The notes below the pieces were generated by a model that worked only from the letters and a program-made list of their open reading frames with translations, was not told where the DNA came from and did not search any database. The position numbers and the translations under genes are program-made. This document shows, piece after piece, positions 62,655-64,000 of a stretch of 64,000 nucleotides of DNA; within the stretch, counting starts at the first letter, position 1; each line of letters opens with the position of its first letter. The stretch comes from Bacteroidia bacterium. GTDB lineage: Bacteria > Bacteroidota > Ignavibacteria > SZUA-365. The stretch covers positions 1,131,131-1,195,130 of the forward strand of contig JAOSJT010000001.1 of NCBI GenBank assembly GCA_027493955.1. The letters are read 5' to 3'.

Positions 62655-62716
62655 GCATACATCCGGTTGCACAGAATATCAAGGTAAGATAGTGCTCTGT
62701 GCGGCGAAGAACAATG

Positions 62717-62758
62717 GATTTGCGATTGACGAAGTACGATTTACGATATACGAGTTGA
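62717..62758. repeat. Heptad repeat array I (GANNNNC)
   Basis: Six consecutive heptads read GATTTGC, GATTGAC, GAAGTAC, GATTTAC, GATATAC, GAGTTGA. All begin with GA, with no phase break, though the interior varies. GATTTACGAT is shared with array C over 53 kb away. Confidence 0.8.
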
Positions 62759-62874
62759 CAAATTATCTGCAGCGGTACACGTTTGCTTTTGCGCAGCTTA
62801 GCGCACGTATGGATCTCCCGGGATGCGTTCGCTACGCTCTCCGCCCTACGCCCTTCGCTCTCTGTCCCGAGTCG

Positions 62875-64000
62875 TTATCGCAGCAGCAGCATCCTGTCTG
62901 TTGTGCGTCCGTTTCCCATGAGACGAAGCAGATACACGCCCGCCGCCACGCGGCGGCCGGTTTGTGACGTCAGATCCCAGTTCAGCACTGTGCCTGATTC
63001 AATACCATCAAAGCGCTTCAGCTCGCGGCCAAGGAGATCGGTGACGAGCAGCAGCGCGGGAGGGGCGTCCGTATTGGTGACGTGTATGCTCACGTGATCG
63101 GCTGCGGGATTGGGCCAGACGCTGAGCGCCGCGCTGTTGGGGACGGACGCGAGCTCGACCCCGGCGATATCCGAGTACGCGGTACTGCCGTCGAAGTCGA
63201 GCTGTCGGAGTCGGTACTTCAACCGCTCCCCGGCGGGCAGTGATGCGGCGGTGACGTCCGTGTACTCGTAGTCCGCGCCCGCATGCTCAGCTGCGCGGGC
63301 GCGGATGAAATGCAGGTCGTCCCAGCTTTCGCTCTCTCCAGCAATCTGCCGTTGCACGGTGAAGCCGGCGTTTTGCACCTCGGCCTCCGTGCGCCAACGC
63401 AGGTGGACCTGATTATCCGGCAGCGGCGTTGCAGTGAAAGAACGAAAGGTGACAGGCCAGTAGTCAACGCCGTTTATGCGGGCATGATAGAGATAGGAGA
63501 TGCGCCCAAGATTGTTCATGTAATACCGCCCCAGTCCCTCGGCATAGCGGTAGTGGAAATGAAACGCCCCTCCCCCCCATACTCTTCGGGGCCGCTTGAA
63601 GTTGACATACAGCTCCCCTATGACGTCGGATGGCAGCGAGTCAATTCTCCAGGGTGCCATTGGAAATGTGTCCCCGCATCGAAAATACAGACTGTCGTTA
63701 CGGATGGAGAGGTTCAATTCCTCATATTCCGTCGTATCCGGGCAATACGCGGAAGCGTTGTGCGGGCCGCGATACCCGTACACGACGCCTGTCGTGCTGT
63801 CCACGCGCAGTGTGGTATTGTTGCTGAACACGAAGTAGCGTTTCCCGTTCGGGAAAAGCGAATCCTTGACGATGCGCACCTCATTCCAGCCTGAAAAGCG
63901 CTCTCCTTGCGGCGTCCAGTCGTAGACCTTGTACAGCCAGATATTGCCGTTGTGCAGAGGTAAATAGGAAAGATCGGTGGCGGTGGGCTGGGCTACCGCC
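62875..64000 (-). CDS. Secreted protein with T9SS type A sorting domain (5' end outside window)
   Basis: The frame stays open to the right edge, so the start is outside the window. The last residues before the edge (from the gene's side) read AVAQPTATDLSYLPL, which look like a signal-peptide cleavage region. The body is beta-rich. A fibronectin-like segment has VHLRWRTEAEVQNAGFTVQR. The C-terminus is a T9SS type A domain (LSVWPNPAADHVSIHVT, then VAAGVYLLRLMG). It should be secreted through T9SS; function is unknown. Confidence 0.87.
   Translation of the reverse strand, partial: AVAQPTATDLSYLPLHNGNIWLYKVYDWTPQGERFSGWNEVRIVKDSLFPNGKRYFVFSNNTTLRVDSTTGVVYGYRGPHNASAYCPDTTEYEELNLSIRNDSLYFRCGDTFPMAPWRIDSLPSDVIGELYVNFKRPRRVWGGGAFHFHYRYAEGLGRYYMNNLGRISYLYHARINGVDYWPVTFRSFTATPLPDNQVHLRWRTEAEVQNAGFTVQRQIAGESESWDDLHFIRARAAEHAGADYEYTDVTAASLPAGERLKYRLRQLDFDGSTAYSDIAGVELASVPNSAALSVWPNPAADHVSIHVTNTDAPPALLLVTDLLGRELKRFDGIESGTVLNWDLTSQTGRRVAAGVYLLRLMGNGRTTDRMLLLR

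Overview
The window reads as chromosome of a moderately GC-rich, Gram-negative member of the Bacteroidota/Chlorobiota (FCB) group, perhaps an Ignavibacteria- or Kapabacteria-like lineage. That placement is inference. It rests on two secreted proteins with type IX secretion (T9SS) C-terminal sorting domains, a PorV/UPF0164-family barrel, a TonB-dependent receptor with an N-terminal carboxypeptidase-regulatory-like domain, many lipoproteins and outer-membrane barrels, and GTG/TTG starts with few strong Shine-Dalgarno sites. No prophage, transposase, rRNA or CRISPR was seen. The only RNA gene found is tRNA-Pro(CGG).

Layout. 1-0.7 kb: efp-accB on the minus strand, accB cut by the edge. 1.1-6.1 kb: a tightly overlapping plus-strand operon of two lipoproteins, a FemAB/GNAT-like acyltransferase and a TonB-receptor-like barrel. 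6.2-10.3 kb: a trans-sulfuration-type PLP enzyme, an MFS transporter and DNA polymerase IV. 10.5-20.8 kb: an ECF sigma factor, tRNA-Pro, a SurA/PpiC-like foldase, then a minus-strand set of TonB receptor, large T9SS cargo and PorV-like protein. 21.5-24.8 kb: cstA with two small ORFs and an ArsA-type ATPase. 24.8-28.2 kb: SdiA-regulated-type protein, malate dehydrogenase and mnmA. 28.3-34.9 kb: acyltransferase, the squalene operon hpnCDE, a DUF481-like barrel and an Rsm22-type methyltransferase with candidate Fe-S cysteines. 35-38.6 kb: barrel, small membrane protein, SSAT-like GNAT and DPP-IV-type peptidase. 39-44.2 kb: an ECF sigma factor, an anti-sigma protein with an outer-membrane-like C-terminal domain, a repeat lipoprotein and two glycosyltransferases. 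44.2-53.2 kb: a Lon-like protease, then a TetR-TolC-MFP-RND efflux operon. 53.8-64 kb: a deoxyhypusine-synthase-like protein, an operon of ctp, DUF3108, gamma-carbonic anhydrase, nadC and Nudix, an FGE-sulfatase-fold lipoprotein, a GT2, a DUF2279 protein and a T9SS cargo running off the edge.

The signal least explained by ordinary annotation is a family of intergenic low-complexity arrays at nine sites. They use four different motifs (CTCTTTC, NACGATT, CGTTAAA, CGATTCC) but almost all share a strict 7-bp period. They cluster around the MFS gene, around the DUF2279 gene and between the DHS-like and Nudix genes. They resemble in form the heptanucleotide STRR repeats of cyanobacteria. The second notable item is the sigma/anti-sigma locus, whose anti-sigma protein looks built to reach from cytoplasm to outer membrane.
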